From: Clostridiaceae bacterium
GTDB lineage: Bacteria > Bacillota_A > Clostridia > Acetivibrionales > Acetivibrionaceae
DNA: 13,060 nt
Assembly: GCA_012513545.1 (NCBI GenBank)
Contig: JAAZCB010000966.1
Location: 1-13,060 of the forward strand
Direction: 5' to 3'
Position 1 is the first letter of the stretch. The number at the start of each line of letters is the position of its first letter. Below are positions 1-7,827 of the stretch, in pieces. The notes under the pieces were generated by a model. That model worked only from the letters and a program-made list of their open reading frames with translations, did no database searches and was not told the origin of the DNA. Position numbers and translations under genes: made by a program.

Positions 1-504
1 AACTTCACTCATCAGCTTCTCTTCTAATACTTCAACCTTTCCAAAGCATTCAAAAACTTTCCTGACCTCCGATACATCTTCTTCGGAAATATTGTTTTCA
101 TAGGACATCAATGTCATTCCTTCTCCTACAAAAGCTGGTGTATTCGGCATTGTTCTGATAATTTTTTTATCCTTGCCCAAAATCTGCCTGTAAAAACTCA
201 AAGGTATTCCCACTGCAATTGATACAAGAATTTTTTTATCATCTATGGCATTTTTACACTGCTCGAGCACTGACTTTACCATATTGGGTTTAACTGCGAG
301 AACAATTATGTCTGCATTCTGGATAATATCCATTTCACTGTTTAAAATGCTTACTCCTGTCTCTTCCTTAAGTCTTAAGAGTTTCTGACTATCCACATCA
401 TATACAAATATATTTTCATTCAAAAAATTATGTGATCCGGCTATGCTGCTTATCATAGCATAACCCATATTACCTGCGCCTATAAAACCAATTTTTTTAC
501 TCAT
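1..504 (-). CDS. proC: Pyrroline-5-carboxylate reductase, N-terminal part (runs off left edge)
   Basis: This enzyme reduces 1-pyrroline-5-carboxylate to proline with NAD(P)H, the last step of proline synthesis in the cytoplasm. Only the first 168 codons are present; the family is about 265-270 residues, so the C-terminal dimerisation domain lies outside the window. The protein begins MSKKIGFIGAGNMGYAM, the GxGxxG Rossmann nucleotide-binding motif of ProC. It continues with ADIIVLAVKPNMV, then IRTMPNTPAFVGEG (the conserved MPNTPA motif), and ends in GKVEVLEEKLMSEV, just before the expected catalytic region. There are two adjacent ATGs, at 507 and 504. The GGGAGG ribosome binding site lies only 3 nt from the first and 6 nt from the second, so 504 is preferred. 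It is divergent from the tRNA-Trp unit. No convincing proC promoter was found in the AT-rich 508-630 stretch. Confidence 0.95.
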   Translation of the reverse strand, partial: MSKKIGFIGAGNMGYAMISSIAGSHNFLNENIFVYDVDSQKLLRLKEETGVSILNSEMDIIQNADIIVLAVKPNMVKSVLEQCKNAIDDKKILVSIAVGIPLSFYRQILGKDKKIIRTMPNTPAFVGEGMTLMSYENNISEEDVSEVRKVFECFGKVEVLEEKLMSEV

Positions 505-631
505 CATTTGCCTCCCTGACACCAGTATAATTATCACATATATATTACCATAAAAAATGCTAAATCCATAGGATTATGAACAAAAACACAGTAAAAAATA
601 TAAATCTAATAACAAAATTGAATATTTCCCA

Positions 632-660
632 TTGACATAATAAAAGAGCTGTTGTATACT
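632..660 (+). promoter_or_regulatory. Sigma-A promoter of tRNA-Trp
   Basis: TTGACA at 632-637 and TATACT at 655-660 are separated by 17 nt. The -35 is perfect and the -10 has one mismatch. The predicted start is near 667, a few bases before the tRNA at 674. Confidence 0.85.
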
Positions 661-673
661 ATAAAAGCGTCGT

Positions 674-749
674 AGGGGTATAGCTCAATTGGTAGAGTAG
701 CGGTCTCCAAAACCGTTGGTTGCGGGTTCGATTCCTGCTGCCCCTGCCA
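674..749 (+). tRNA. tRNA-Trp (anticodon CCA)
   Basis: The cloverleaf can be folded by eye. The acceptor stem is AGGGGTA (674-680) with TGCCCCT, followed by discriminator G746 and an encoded CCA at 747-749. The anticodon stem is GCGGT/ACCGT (700-704 with 712-716) around loop CTCCAAA, with anticodon CCA at 707-709, reading UGG. The T-arm contains GGTTCGATTCC. It is a single-gene unit with its own promoter and a downstream hairpin, lying between the divergent proC and the convergent histidine kinase gene. Confidence 0.96.
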
Positions 750-823
750 AATAAATAAAGGGTTTTTTGGAACCGACCAATGATATGGGAAGTTTAATAC
801 TATATCGTGGATGATGAAATCGT

Positions 824-855
824 AAAGTCAGCTTATAGGTCTGGCTTTTTGTTTT
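824..855 (+). terminator. Terminator-like hairpin downstream of tRNA-Trp
   Basis: AAAGTCAG (824-831) pairs with CTGGCTTT (841-848), including one G-U pair, around a 9-nt loop. A T-rich tail TTTTTGTTTTG follows on the plus strand. It lies about 75 nt past the tRNA and 42 nt past the stop codon of the convergent kinase gene, so it may serve both. The minus-strand U-tract is weaker. Confidence 0.6.
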
Positions 856-896
856 GCCGTTTTGCCTTTTATTTTCCTGTCCTCTTTATATTTATA

Positions 897-3041
897 TTAC
901 TCTTCACAGGGTATCCCTGATAATTCGGTGTCCAAATTACTGGAACAATACTTGCCAATATCCAGATTGTTGCTTTCTTCATCCTCAGACAACAATTTAA
1001 CAGGAAGTTCAACGTAAAAAGTAGTTCCACTCCCAACTTCACTTTCAACAGTTACGCTCCCTTCATGCATTTCTACCATTGCCTTGACAATCGAAAGCCC
1101 TAATCCGGTTCCTTCTTTTTCTCTTTTAAGAGAGCTGCTTACTTGCTTGAATCTTTCAAATACGTAATCCAGCTTATCCTGAGGTATACCAATACCAGTG
1201 TCCTTCACAGCTATAACAATACTATTGCCTTTATCAATCACATTAACTTCTATCCTTCCGCCTTTAGGAGTAAATTTCATAGCATTTGACAGAAGGTTTA
1301 ATACTATTCTTTCAATTTTATCAACATCACATGCCATAACTTTTCTATCAACTTCTGAATCGAACATGAGGCACAAGCCCCTGTCATTAGTGTACTCCCA
1401 TACCATAAGTGTAACCTTTTCAATAACTTCTACAATATTGCAGTTCTTCAAATATAAACCCATAAAACCGGATTCAATTTTAGAAATATCCAAAAGATTG
1501 TTAACAGTCCTAAGGAGTCTGAATGAACTCTGTTTCATGGAACTAATATATTTTAACATTTTTTCCTTGTCAGATAATATATCTGACTTACCCAGGATTC
1601 CAGACTCAATAGTCTGAACACTGCATAGCATAACACTCAAGGGCGTCCTCAGCTCGTGGGACATATTAGTGAAAAAGTCAGTCTTGGCTTTATCAAGTTC
1701 AAAAGCCTCCTTTAATAACCTGTTGTTTTCAGCAACATTCTTCTTAAGCTCTTCCATTTGTTTTCTTTGAGTTATGTCTCTTATAACACTTAGAAAATCA
1801 GCAGTATCTTCATGTACATATGGTGTTGTCAGTATTTCAACATTCTTTCCAGTGCCATCAAGACACGTTATATATGTCTCCACAAAAGAACATCTTTTCT
1901 CGTCTTTTTTAACATCATCCAGATACTTTTTAATAATGCCTTTATCCTCTCCAGGAACATAATCACTCAGAGATATCAAATAAAGACTTTCAAGGGTATC
2001 TACATTAAGTAACTTCAGTCCGTATTGATTTGAATACAATATCCTGTCATAACTATGTACAAAAATAGCTTCCGGAATTGATTCTATAAGCAATCTGTAA
2101 CAATTCTCGCTTTTTCTTAAGAGACCTTCAATTCTGGTACTCTGTTCTATTTCATCTTTAAGCCTTTCGTTTGCTGCTTTCAAATCATCTGATTTCTTTT
2201 GCAGAAGTCTGTTTTTCTCTTCAAGCTCACAAAACAAAAAACTGAACGTTTTTTTAAAACTACCCTCTACAACAAACCTATATACAATACAGAAAGATAG
2301 AAGTCTTAAAACATGGGCAATTATGCTGGTTATATCATACACGTTACCATAAAATGCAAAAAAAGCTTGAGATATAAGCTTTAAACTTAAGTATACAATT
2401 AAAAAAGAATACACGTTTTTTGGGATTCTTGATTTTTCTTTTATTGCAAGAATAAAGAAAATACCGATTACACCTGAAATTACAAATTCACTTATTTCTT
2501 TAAATTGTGTAGGCGTTGAGTTATGGCCAGTACATACCGGAAATATTTTATATACCGTTATAGACATAATTAACAATGCAGTGACTATTGCAAAAAAAGG
2601 AAGTATTAATTTTGTATACTTTTTGTTTTTTAGTATTTTTGATGGCACCACGAACATGGCCAAAAGTGAAATACTCTCAAGGTATTTCTCGGCTACCGAT
2701 ATCTGCACTGAAATATTAACATCATTCCATGGAAAAAAAACAGAACCTTCGAAGGTCAATACGTGTATGGAATGAAATATGCCTATAAACAGACAGCATA
2801 TACCGGCATATGTAACATATCCGTTATCCGTTATTTTAAAGCTGTTGAATGATATACTGAAGACTGCAAAACAGATAAAAACATACAATAATTCTACAAG
2901 GGCATGGAAAAACAAAAAGTTTCTATACCCGGTATAAGTCGCAACAAAAAATATACCAAAAAGAACTACAATGAAATTTGAACTAAAAAAACTGTTATTA
3001 TTATTAATATTCAAATCATTTTTGCTTCTAACGACCTCCAT
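897..3041 (-). CDS. Orphan membrane sensor histidine kinase (MASE3-like, PAS, HisKA, HATPase)
   Basis: A 714-residue sensor kinase. Residues about 20-260 hold a multi-helix membrane sensor that resembles MASE3: FHALVELLYV near 45-54, FHSIHVLTFEG near 89-99, and a VAEKYLES motif at 116-123. A coiled coil at about 265-310 leads to a PAS domain at about 311-425. HisKA follows, with the phosphoacceptor H462 in SHELRTP. The HATPase has an N box LNLLSNAMKFT (581-591), G1 DTGIGIP (614-620) and G2 GTGLGLS (644-650), so all key catalytic motifs are present. No receiver domain is fused, and about 30 residues of acidic tail (685-714) follow the ATPase. The ATG at 3041 has AAGGAGG six bases upstream. No response regulator is adjacent. 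In Clostridia such orphan kinases often act on Spo0A; that is an inference here. The signal sensed is unknown. Confidence 0.92.
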   Translation of the reverse strand: MEVVRSKNDLNINNNNSFFSSNFIVVLFGIFFVATYTGYRNFLFFHALVELLYVFICFAVFSISFNSFKITDNGYVTYAGICCLFIGIFHSIHVLTFEGSVFFPWNDVNISVQISVAEKYLESISLLAMFVVPSKILKNKKYTKLILPFFAIVTALLIMSITVYKIFPVCTGHNSTPTQFKEISEFVISGVIGIFFILAIKEKSRIPKNVYSFLIVYLSLKLISQAFFAFYGNVYDITSIIAHVLRLLSFCIVYRFVVEGSFKKTFSFLFCELEEKNRLLQKKSDDLKAANERLKDEIEQSTRIEGLLRKSENCYRLLIESIPEAIFVHSYDRILYSNQYGLKLLNVDTLESLYLISLSDYVPGEDKGIIKKYLDDVKKDEKRCSFVETYITCLDGTGKNVEILTTPYVHEDTADFLSVIRDITQRKQMEELKKNVAENNRLLKEAFELDKAKTDFFTNMSHELRTPLSVMLCSVQTIESGILGKSDILSDKEKMLKYISSMKQSSFRLLRTVNNLLDISKIESGFMGLYLKNCNIVEVIEKVTLMVWEYTNDRGLCLMFDSEVDRKVMACDVDKIERIVLNLLSNAMKFTPKGGRIEVNVIDKGNSIVIAVKDTGIGIPQDKLDYVFERFKQVSSSLKREKEGTGLGLSIVKAMVEMHEGSVTVESEVGSGTTFYVELPVKLLSEDEESNNLDIGKYCSSNLDTELSGIPCEE

Positions 3042-3116
3042 CAGTCGCCTCCTTAAAAATTGAAAAATATAAAAATAAATATCAATAATCGATTAATTAA
3101 TGCTTAATTCTATTAT

Positions 3117-3144
3117 ATTATATATTTTTTTTATGAAAAAACAA
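3117..3144 (-). promoter_or_regulatory. Possible sigma-A promoter of the histidine kinase gene
   Basis: On the minus strand TTGTTT (3139-3144) and TATAAT (3117-3122) are 16 nt apart, about 75 nt before the kinase start codon. The -35 is weak and the region is so AT-rich that chance matches are likely. The -35 would lie inside the 12-bp inverted repeat at 3139-3168. Confidence 0.35.
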
Positions 3145-3168
3145 ACATTATTCAATTAATGTTTGTTT
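3139..3168. repeat. Perfect 12-bp inverted repeat between ger operon and kinase gene
   Basis: AAACAAACATTA (3139-3150) and TAATGTTTGTTT (3157-3168) are exact inverted copies around a 6-nt loop. On the minus strand the second arm runs into TTTTTTC, so it may terminate the ger operon, although the stem is AT-rich and about 100 nt past the last stop codon. Because it overlaps the proposed kinase -35, it could instead be an operator. Confidence 0.55.
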
Positions 3169-3271
3169 ATCAGTAAATCTCAGCGCCTTATTATCTCTCT
3201 TTATTTCTTAATATAGTTTTGTCTGTCAGAAGTAATGTAATTTATAACCAAAAGATAACCAAAGATATGGT

Positions 3272-3445
3272 TTACTTTACAAAATACATTGTGTATATGG
3301 GGAGGATAAGCACGGTCAAAGCAACTATAAATATCATAACCGCACCAAGTCTGTTTTTTCTTTCCCAGGTCCATTTACCATAGCTGACAGTTCTTACAAA
3401 AACCCATAATATAAATATAGTCGCCGCCAGTACTCCAATAGTCAT
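3272..3445 (-). CDS. Small two-helix membrane protein, candidate germinant-receptor D subunit
   Basis: A 57-residue protein with two predicted membrane helices, MTIGVLAATIFILWVFV and AVMIFIVALTVLILPIYTMYF, joined by a short basic loop containing WERKNRLGA. Small two-helix proteins called D subunits are encoded in or beside many gerA-type operons of Bacillus and modulate germinant receptor function. Size, topology and position right after gerC all fit; the assignment is by analogy. The start was set at the ATG at 3445, 4 nt past the gerC stop, with GAGGG about 11 nt upstream inside the gerC end. A longer reading begins at GTG 3487, overlaps gerC by 38 nt and has no ribosome binding site. It is probably co-transcribed as the last gene of the operon. 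Confidence 0.72.
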   Translation of the reverse strand: MTIGVLAATIFILWVFVRTVSYGKWTWERKNRLGAVMIFIVALTVLILPIYTMYFVK

Positions 3446-3449
3446 AAGT

Positions 3450-4757
3450 CTATTTTCCCTCTCCTTCCATAATCTGTGTATCAGCACTTCTTACTAATAA
3501 CCCGGGTCTTCTTATCTTTAAATCAACACTTACGTCAAAGGTAGAATCTTTATACTTACTTTTCCAATCGAATTTCTCCCAGTCGCTCCATGTAAGAAAC
3601 TTTCCCTTCATATTAGTACCAATACCGCACATATCCGAATTCAATTCCTCTGCCGTTCTTTTTAAATATCTTTGTATTCCAGACTTAATAAATTCTTCTG
3701 CTGATTCTTCCATAACACTGACCTTATCGGTGCTTTCATAATTAATTCCGCTTTGAATGGAAAGAATATCTGCCTCAAGTTTCACTTTAACGCTTACAAC
3801 AGGCTTATCGCCCTCCATTTTGACCTTCTTCACAGGAGGCCTGCTTTGTTTGACACTTAGAATCACAAATGTATCTTTGTTTATAGGATCGGGCAAAGTC
3901 ATGTAAGTATAACCAAACTCACCACTAACCATAAGGTAATAAATGGTTTCCTCACCATCAATTTCTCCAACCATTCTTGCTCCTTTAAAAACGGCAAGCC
4001 CCATTGTTTCTGACTTTACTTCACCTACCTTGGGCATATCCCCTGCCTTGAAGTCTCCTTCAAAGGGGTATTCTCTTTCCTTTTCCCTGAAAGTCGACTC
4101 TTCTGCGTCAATCTCCCCAAGCGATTCAAATGTGCCCACACCAGCTAAAACTGCAACTGGCTGTATGTCATAACTGGTCATCCTGTGATGGAAATTTACC
4201 AACTGGGCATCTGCGGTAAAACCTGTATATCTGTATGCCCTTAATACCAATTCATAATATTTTGCAGGGTTTGCCTCAAGCTCAGGCTTGACTGATCTGA
4301 TATATTTTTCAGCCATCGCCCCTTTCCCCCTGGCCACAAGAACAAATGCATTTGGCCTGAATTCCCTGCTTCTAAGAATCGCATTGATATATTTATTCAT
4401 ACCTTCCCTTGCAAGATCTTCGGAAAAAACAAGTACCTTTGCATGGGAAAGATTTATTTGTTTGCTCAAATAGGTGTTTATCATATTAAGTCCTGAGTAT
4501 ATTGAAGGTGTCTCTACCGTTGTTACAGATATTGATTCCGATCCGCCTGCTCCGCCTCCACCTTCGCCAGTACCAATGGCTGTGGGTACAGCCAGTTGAA
4601 GTGTCAATTTAAGAAAATTATTATCTCCCTTGTCAAGCCCGATTGCTATAGGGTAAGCCAGATCATCCAACTCTCTGCGGTCGAAGCACCCTGTCATGGT
4701 CGTGCTCAGAAAACATACCACAAAAACAAAGCATACAATTTTTATTCTATTTTTCAC
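3450..4757 (-). CDS. gerC: Ger(x)C family spore germination lipoprotein
   Basis: This is the lipoprotein (C) subunit of a GerA-type germinant receptor, anchored on the outer face of the spore inner membrane. The N terminus is a lipoprotein signal peptide whose lipobox TMTGC puts the lipidated cysteine at residue 24, followed by the family-typical FDRRELDDLA. At 435 residues it is longer than usual (B. subtilis GerAC is about 373). Visible reasons are a glycine-rich loop GTGEGGGGAGGSES at 62-75 and a long acidic stretch at about 209-252. The C-terminal third, with the VKVKLEADI strand and a helix ending GIQRYLKRTAEELNSD, is typical of the family. The start is GTG at 4757 with GGGGGAG six bases upstream. 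It overlaps the end of gerB by 11 nt, indicating translational coupling. Confidence 0.93.
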   Translation of the reverse strand: MKNRIKIVCFVFVVCFLSTTMTGCFDRRELDDLAYPIAIGLDKGDNNFLKLTLQLAVPTAIGTGEGGGGAGGSESISVTTVETPSIYSGLNMINTYLSKQINLSHAKVLVFSEDLAREGMNKYINAILRSREFRPNAFVLVARGKGAMAEKYIRSVKPELEANPAKYYELVLRAYRYTGFTADAQLVNFHHRMTSYDIQPVAVLAGVGTFESLGEIDAEESTFREKEREYPFEGDFKAGDMPKVGEVKSETMGLAVFKGARMVGEIDGEETIYYLMVSGEFGYTYMTLPDPINKDTFVILSVKQSRPPVKKVKMEGDKPVVSVKVKLEADILSIQSGINYESTDKVSVMEESAEEFIKSGIQRYLKRTAEELNSDMCGIGTNMKGKFLTWSDWEKFDWKSKYKDSTFDVSVDLKIRRPGLLVRSADTQIMEGEGK

Positions 4758-5856
4758 GTTTAACTCCCCCTTCCTTTTTTCTTTTCACAACTGTACCTAT
4801 CAATAAAAGCAACAACGTAATACCAAATGTTACAATCCACGCAAAAATCCTGAATACCTGTGTGTCAAGCTCAATTGCTTTCATAAGACTTTGAGGCACG
4901 AGGCTCAAAGTAAATACAATTACAGTCATGGGCGCAACAAGCGGCCTGTAGAATTTCAGGCTAAATGTCTTTTTAAATAAATGTGTAATGAAAAACAAGA
5001 CTGTACTAAGATATACAAGCGCTGTCATAGTCCAGATGATAACAAAAATCGATTCAATTCTTTGAAAAAATCTTCCGTAGTCTATTTTCCTGGATAGCTG
5101 GTATACCGGTAGAAAGCCTTCATTTGAATACGGATAGGGAATTGAAAGTAAATAGATAAGCGTACCAATTGTTAAGAAAAATGAAGAAATTAATATACCA
5201 TATAACCCAACTTTTTTAAAATTCCTGTGAGCACCAATAAAGGGTGCCATTAAGAATAACATGCTCAATCCTGAAAACACGGAAATTCTAGTGGCGCCAT
5301 TAACAAATATATTATATGGACCAGTCCCCATTAAGGGCAATATGTGTGATATATCATAATATTCCACAGTTCCGGATAGTACTATTATGAAGCCTACAAT
5401 TACAATAGGTACAACAATAGCCGCAAGTCTACCGAGAGGTTCAATTCCATAGTATGCACCGATTGCCATCCCGACTGTGAAAAATAGCAGAACAAAACTA
5501 ATTGGAGACCGGGTAAGAGCAATAATTTTAAGGTCTTCGCCAAATTCCCGTAAAGTAATTGATACAGCAAATATATAATATACTAAATATATTACGCCAA
5601 TTAAAACTCTTCCAATCCCCCCGCCAACTGTTTCACCTATATCCAGAATATCTTTGCCTTCAAATCTTGAATATAGCTTCTGTATTATAGTAAACAAAAT
5701 CAGTGTGAGTACAGTTACATAAATAATCAGCAGCCATCCCGCGGCCCCTGCGCTCTCGGACATAACCCTCGGAAAATTTAGAAACAGTTGTGTAGTAATG
5801 CCTATAATTAAAATAGACACAGCTTCTGTCTTGCCAAATGTAATTTTACTTTCCAT
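4747..5856 (-). CDS. gerB: Spore germination permease-like protein, GerAB/endospore family
   Basis: This is the B subunit of the germinant receptor, an integral protein of the APC-like superfamily (endospore/GerAB transporters) that binds small germinants in the spore inner membrane. The 369-residue sequence is almost wholly hydrophobic, with about ten membrane helices. It starts with the typical N-terminal pattern of a short tail (KITFGKTEAVSILIIGITTQ) leading into helix 1, and ends in a basic tail VVKRKKEGGVKREK. Length matches the family (about 365). The ATG at 5856 has AGGAGG six bases before it. It follows gerA after 48 nt and overlaps gerC by 11 nt, so the three are one transcription unit. 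The germinant cannot be read from the sequence. Confidence 0.94.
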   Translation of the reverse strand: MESKITFGKTEAVSILIIGITTQLFLNFPRVMSESAGAAGWLLIIYVTVLTLILFTIIQKLYSRFEGKDILDIGETVGGGIGRVLIGVIYLVYYIFAVSITLREFGEDLKIIALTRSPISFVLLFFTVGMAIGAYYGIEPLGRLAAIVVPIVIVGFIIVLSGTVEYYDISHILPLMGTGPYNIFVNGATRISVFSGLSMLFLMAPFIGAHRNFKKVGLYGILISSFFLTIGTLIYLLSIPYPYSNEGFLPVYQLSRKIDYGRFFQRIESIFVIIWTMTALVYLSTVLFFITHLFKKTFSLKFYRPLVAPMTVIVFTLSLVPQSLMKAIELDTQVFRIFAWIVTFGITLLLLLIGTVVKRKKEGGVKREK

Positions 5857-5904
5857 TAAACCCCTCCTGGCATTCTTGTCATTAGATACCTTATAATTTA
5901 ATGA

Positions 5905-7665
5905 TCATTTTTTGTTTTTCCCCGTATCCAACCACTGTCTTGATATTTTCGGCTGTTTCTCCGGTTCCTTGACATTCAAATAATCCGGTCTTTTTTCCTG
6001 TTTCCAGATAGGACTTCTCAGTAACTGGTCTACAAATCCACTATTGGTATTTGGCCCAAATGGAGCCATAAAGGGTACTCCAAAAGATTTTGCCGACGTC
6101 AGCAAAATTCCCTGAACAAAAAGTCCCAGCGTTATGCCCAGAAAACCCGCCATGGCTGCAAGAAGTATATATGCAAACCTGTGTATTCTGAATGCGAAAC
6201 CCAGACTGAAGTTTGGTATCGCAAATGAACCTATTCCGGTAACTGCAACAATGATTATCAGAATAGGACTTACTATATTGGCTGAAACTGCTGCTTGTCC
6301 AAGAATTAAAGCTCCTATAATACCGAGTGTAGGTCCTATCGGGCCTGGTATTCTGATACCGGCTTCGCGAATTAGTTCAAACGCAAACTCCATGATAAGG
6401 ATTTCTATAACAGATGGAAAAGGAACCCTTTCCCTTGAAGCTTCTATTGCAAGCAGCAGATCTGTAGGTATCATCTCATGATGAAAGTTTGTTATGGCTA
6501 TATAAAGCCCTGGAAGAAGAAGTGACATAAACACTGCCACAATTCTTACGCTCCTTAAAAGGTTTGCGTACGGAAACCTTACATATGAATCTTCCGGTGA
6601 ATGTAGCAGGTCGCTGTTCGTAACAGGCATTACAATTACAAACGGACTTCCTTGCATTACAACTGCAACTCTACCCTCAGACAGCATTGAGGCTACCCTG
6701 TCAGGCCTTTCTGTTGCAACAATCTGTGGCGCTGTCATGAATGGGTCATCCTCAAGCAACTGTTCCAATTCTCCTGTATCAAAAATGTAGTCAATTTTAA
6801 TTCCCTTAAGTCTCCTTCTTACCTCTTTAACCAGGGAATCATTAGCTATGTCCTTTATGAACATTAGAGAACATGGTGTTTTGCTTTTCTTTCCAATTTG
6901 AATACTCTCGGCTATAAGATCTTCATCTTTCAGAATTTTTCTTATAAGTGCAGTATTAACTCTTAAGAGTTCTGTAAAGCCTTCCTGCGGTCCTCTTAAA
7001 ACAAGTTCGGTATTTGGCCTTTCTACACCACGGTGTTCCCAACCTTTCACATCGCAGGAAAAAGCTACATCAACCCCATCAATAAAGATTCCACAGCCAC
7101 CAAAGTTTATTCCATCAATTACGTCAACAAACTTTTTTGTTAGTTTGATTTGATTATGAGTAAGCAAGTGGTTTTTTACAAACGAAATAACGTCATTTTC
7201 ATTTCCCTTGATTTCAATATTTGACAGAAGCATTAATGGCTGCAGTATATTCGTGTTTATTATATTACCGTTGGTCATTCCGTCAAAGTAAATAATACAT
7301 GCAGGAATTACCCTGTTTTTTGCAACTATTTCAAATTCCCTCAACACTACGTCCCCATTGTCAGGGATGGTGAATATTTCTTTCAGGTATTCAATGTTGT
7401 CGGAAAGCTTCTTTTTTATATTATCAAAGTCTTCATCTTTATTCTCCCTTGAGCCTTTTTGTTTTTTACCCTCTTGACCAGAACGACAAGACACTTTTTC
7501 AGATGTTCCTTCTTTTTCATGCCCATCAGTATTGTCTTTTCCAACATTCCCGCCACCGTTCCCGCAACGTTTTTCGGCTTCAGTTTCCTTTAGAATAAAC
7601 TTTTCAATTTTTTCAGGTTCTTTAAATATTAATAAATCCTTTAAAAGTTTTTTAATTGATGGCAA
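5905..7665 (-). CDS. gerA: GerA family spore germination protein (A subunit)
   Basis: This is the A subunit of a germinant receptor, which in B. subtilis GerA assembles with the B and C subunits and is proposed to form a membrane channel. The 586 residues comprise a charged N-terminal tail with a Gly/Lys/Glu-rich low-complexity stretch (about 29-80), two soluble subdomains (about 81-365), and a membrane domain of about five helices (372-530). The C-terminal tail is basic. Family hallmarks include ERPNTELVLRGPQEGFTELL (215-234), RPDRVASMLSEGRVAVVMQG (320-339), PTDLLLAIEASRERVPFPS (400-418) and GIRIPGPIGPTLGIIGALI (436-454). B. subtilis GerAA is about 480 residues, so the extra length is mainly N-terminal. 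The start codon is TTG at 7665, supported by AAGGAG 8 nt upstream; there is no ATG nearby. A sigma-G-like promoter precedes it. Confidence 0.95.
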   Translation of the reverse strand: MPSIKKLLKDLLIFKEPEKIEKFILKETEAEKRCGNGGGNVGKDNTDGHEKEGTSEKVSCRSGQEGKKQKGSRENKDEDFDNIKKKLSDNIEYLKEIFTIPDNGDVVLREFEIVAKNRVIPACIIYFDGMTNGNIINTNILQPLMLLSNIEIKGNENDVISFVKNHLLTHNQIKLTKKFVDVIDGINFGGCGIFIDGVDVAFSCDVKGWEHRGVERPNTELVLRGPQEGFTELLRVNTALIRKILKDEDLIAESIQIGKKSKTPCSLMFIKDIANDSLVKEVRRRLKGIKIDYIFDTGELEQLLEDDPFMTAPQIVATERPDRVASMLSEGRVAVVMQGSPFVIVMPVTNSDLLHSPEDSYVRFPYANLLRSVRIVAVFMSLLLPGLYIAITNFHHEMIPTDLLLAIEASRERVPFPSVIEILIMEFAFELIREAGIRIPGPIGPTLGIIGALILGQAAVSANIVSPILIIIVAVTGIGSFAIPNFSLGFAFRIHRFAYILLAAMAGFLGITLGLFVQGILLTSAKSFGVPFMAPFGPNTNSGFVDQLLRSPIWKQEKRPDYLNVKEPEKQPKISRQWLDTGKNKK

Positions 7666-7673
7666 TTATTTCA

Positions 7674-7679
7674 CTCCTT
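7674..7679 (-). promoter_or_regulatory. Ribosome binding site fixing the TTG start of gerA
   Basis: AAGGAG on the minus strand ends 8 nt before the TTG at 7665. It is the only good ribosome binding site in the leader, and no ATG follows at a suitable distance in frame. Confidence 0.75.
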
Positions 7680-7728
7680 AAAACCATATGTAAGCTCTCG
7701 CAGTTGGATACATTTTGAGCTACAATCA

Positions 7729-7759
7729 TATTATGGTTTGTTTGGATTCCAAATATACA
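7729..7759 (-). promoter_or_regulatory. Putative sigma-G promoter of the ger operon with internal palindrome
   Basis: On the minus strand TGTATA (7754-7759) and CATAATA (7729-7735) are 18 nt apart. This fits the forespore sigma-G pattern known from B. subtilis (roughly TGAATA, 17-18 nt, CATACTA). The predicted start is about 55-60 nt before gerA. Most of the spacer is the palindrome TTTGGA-T-TCCAAA (plus strand 7741-7753), a possible operator. A weaker sigma-A reading (TTGGAA, 16 nt, TATGAT) overlaps it. The -35 lies directly after the U-tract of the hflC terminator. Confidence 0.6.
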
Positions 7760-7791
7760 AAAAGAACCGTATAACCCGGTTCTTTTTTGTG
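7756..7791 (-). terminator. Rho-independent terminator of hflK-hflC
   Basis: AAAGAACCG (7761-7769) and CGGTTCTTT (7777-7785) form a perfect 9-bp stem with a 7-nt loop. T-runs flank it in both directions, so it can work on either strand. It ends the hflKC transcript about 37 nt after the hflC stop codon. Confidence 0.88.
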
Positions 7792-7827
7792 TATTTGGTA
7801 TTTAAATATTTATTTCACTAAATAAAA

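Noticed and set aside
1198..1617. 139-aa plus-strand open frame
   Set aside because: It is antisense to the HisKA/HATPase part of the histidine kinase gene.
3446..3487. N-terminal extension of the small membrane protein from GTG 3487
   Set aside because: No ribosome binding site precedes it and it would overlap gerC by 38 nt; the ATG at 3445 is better placed.
6134..6481. 115-aa plus-strand open frame
   Set aside because: It is antisense to the conserved membrane domain of gerA; its composition is the usual shadow of that gene.
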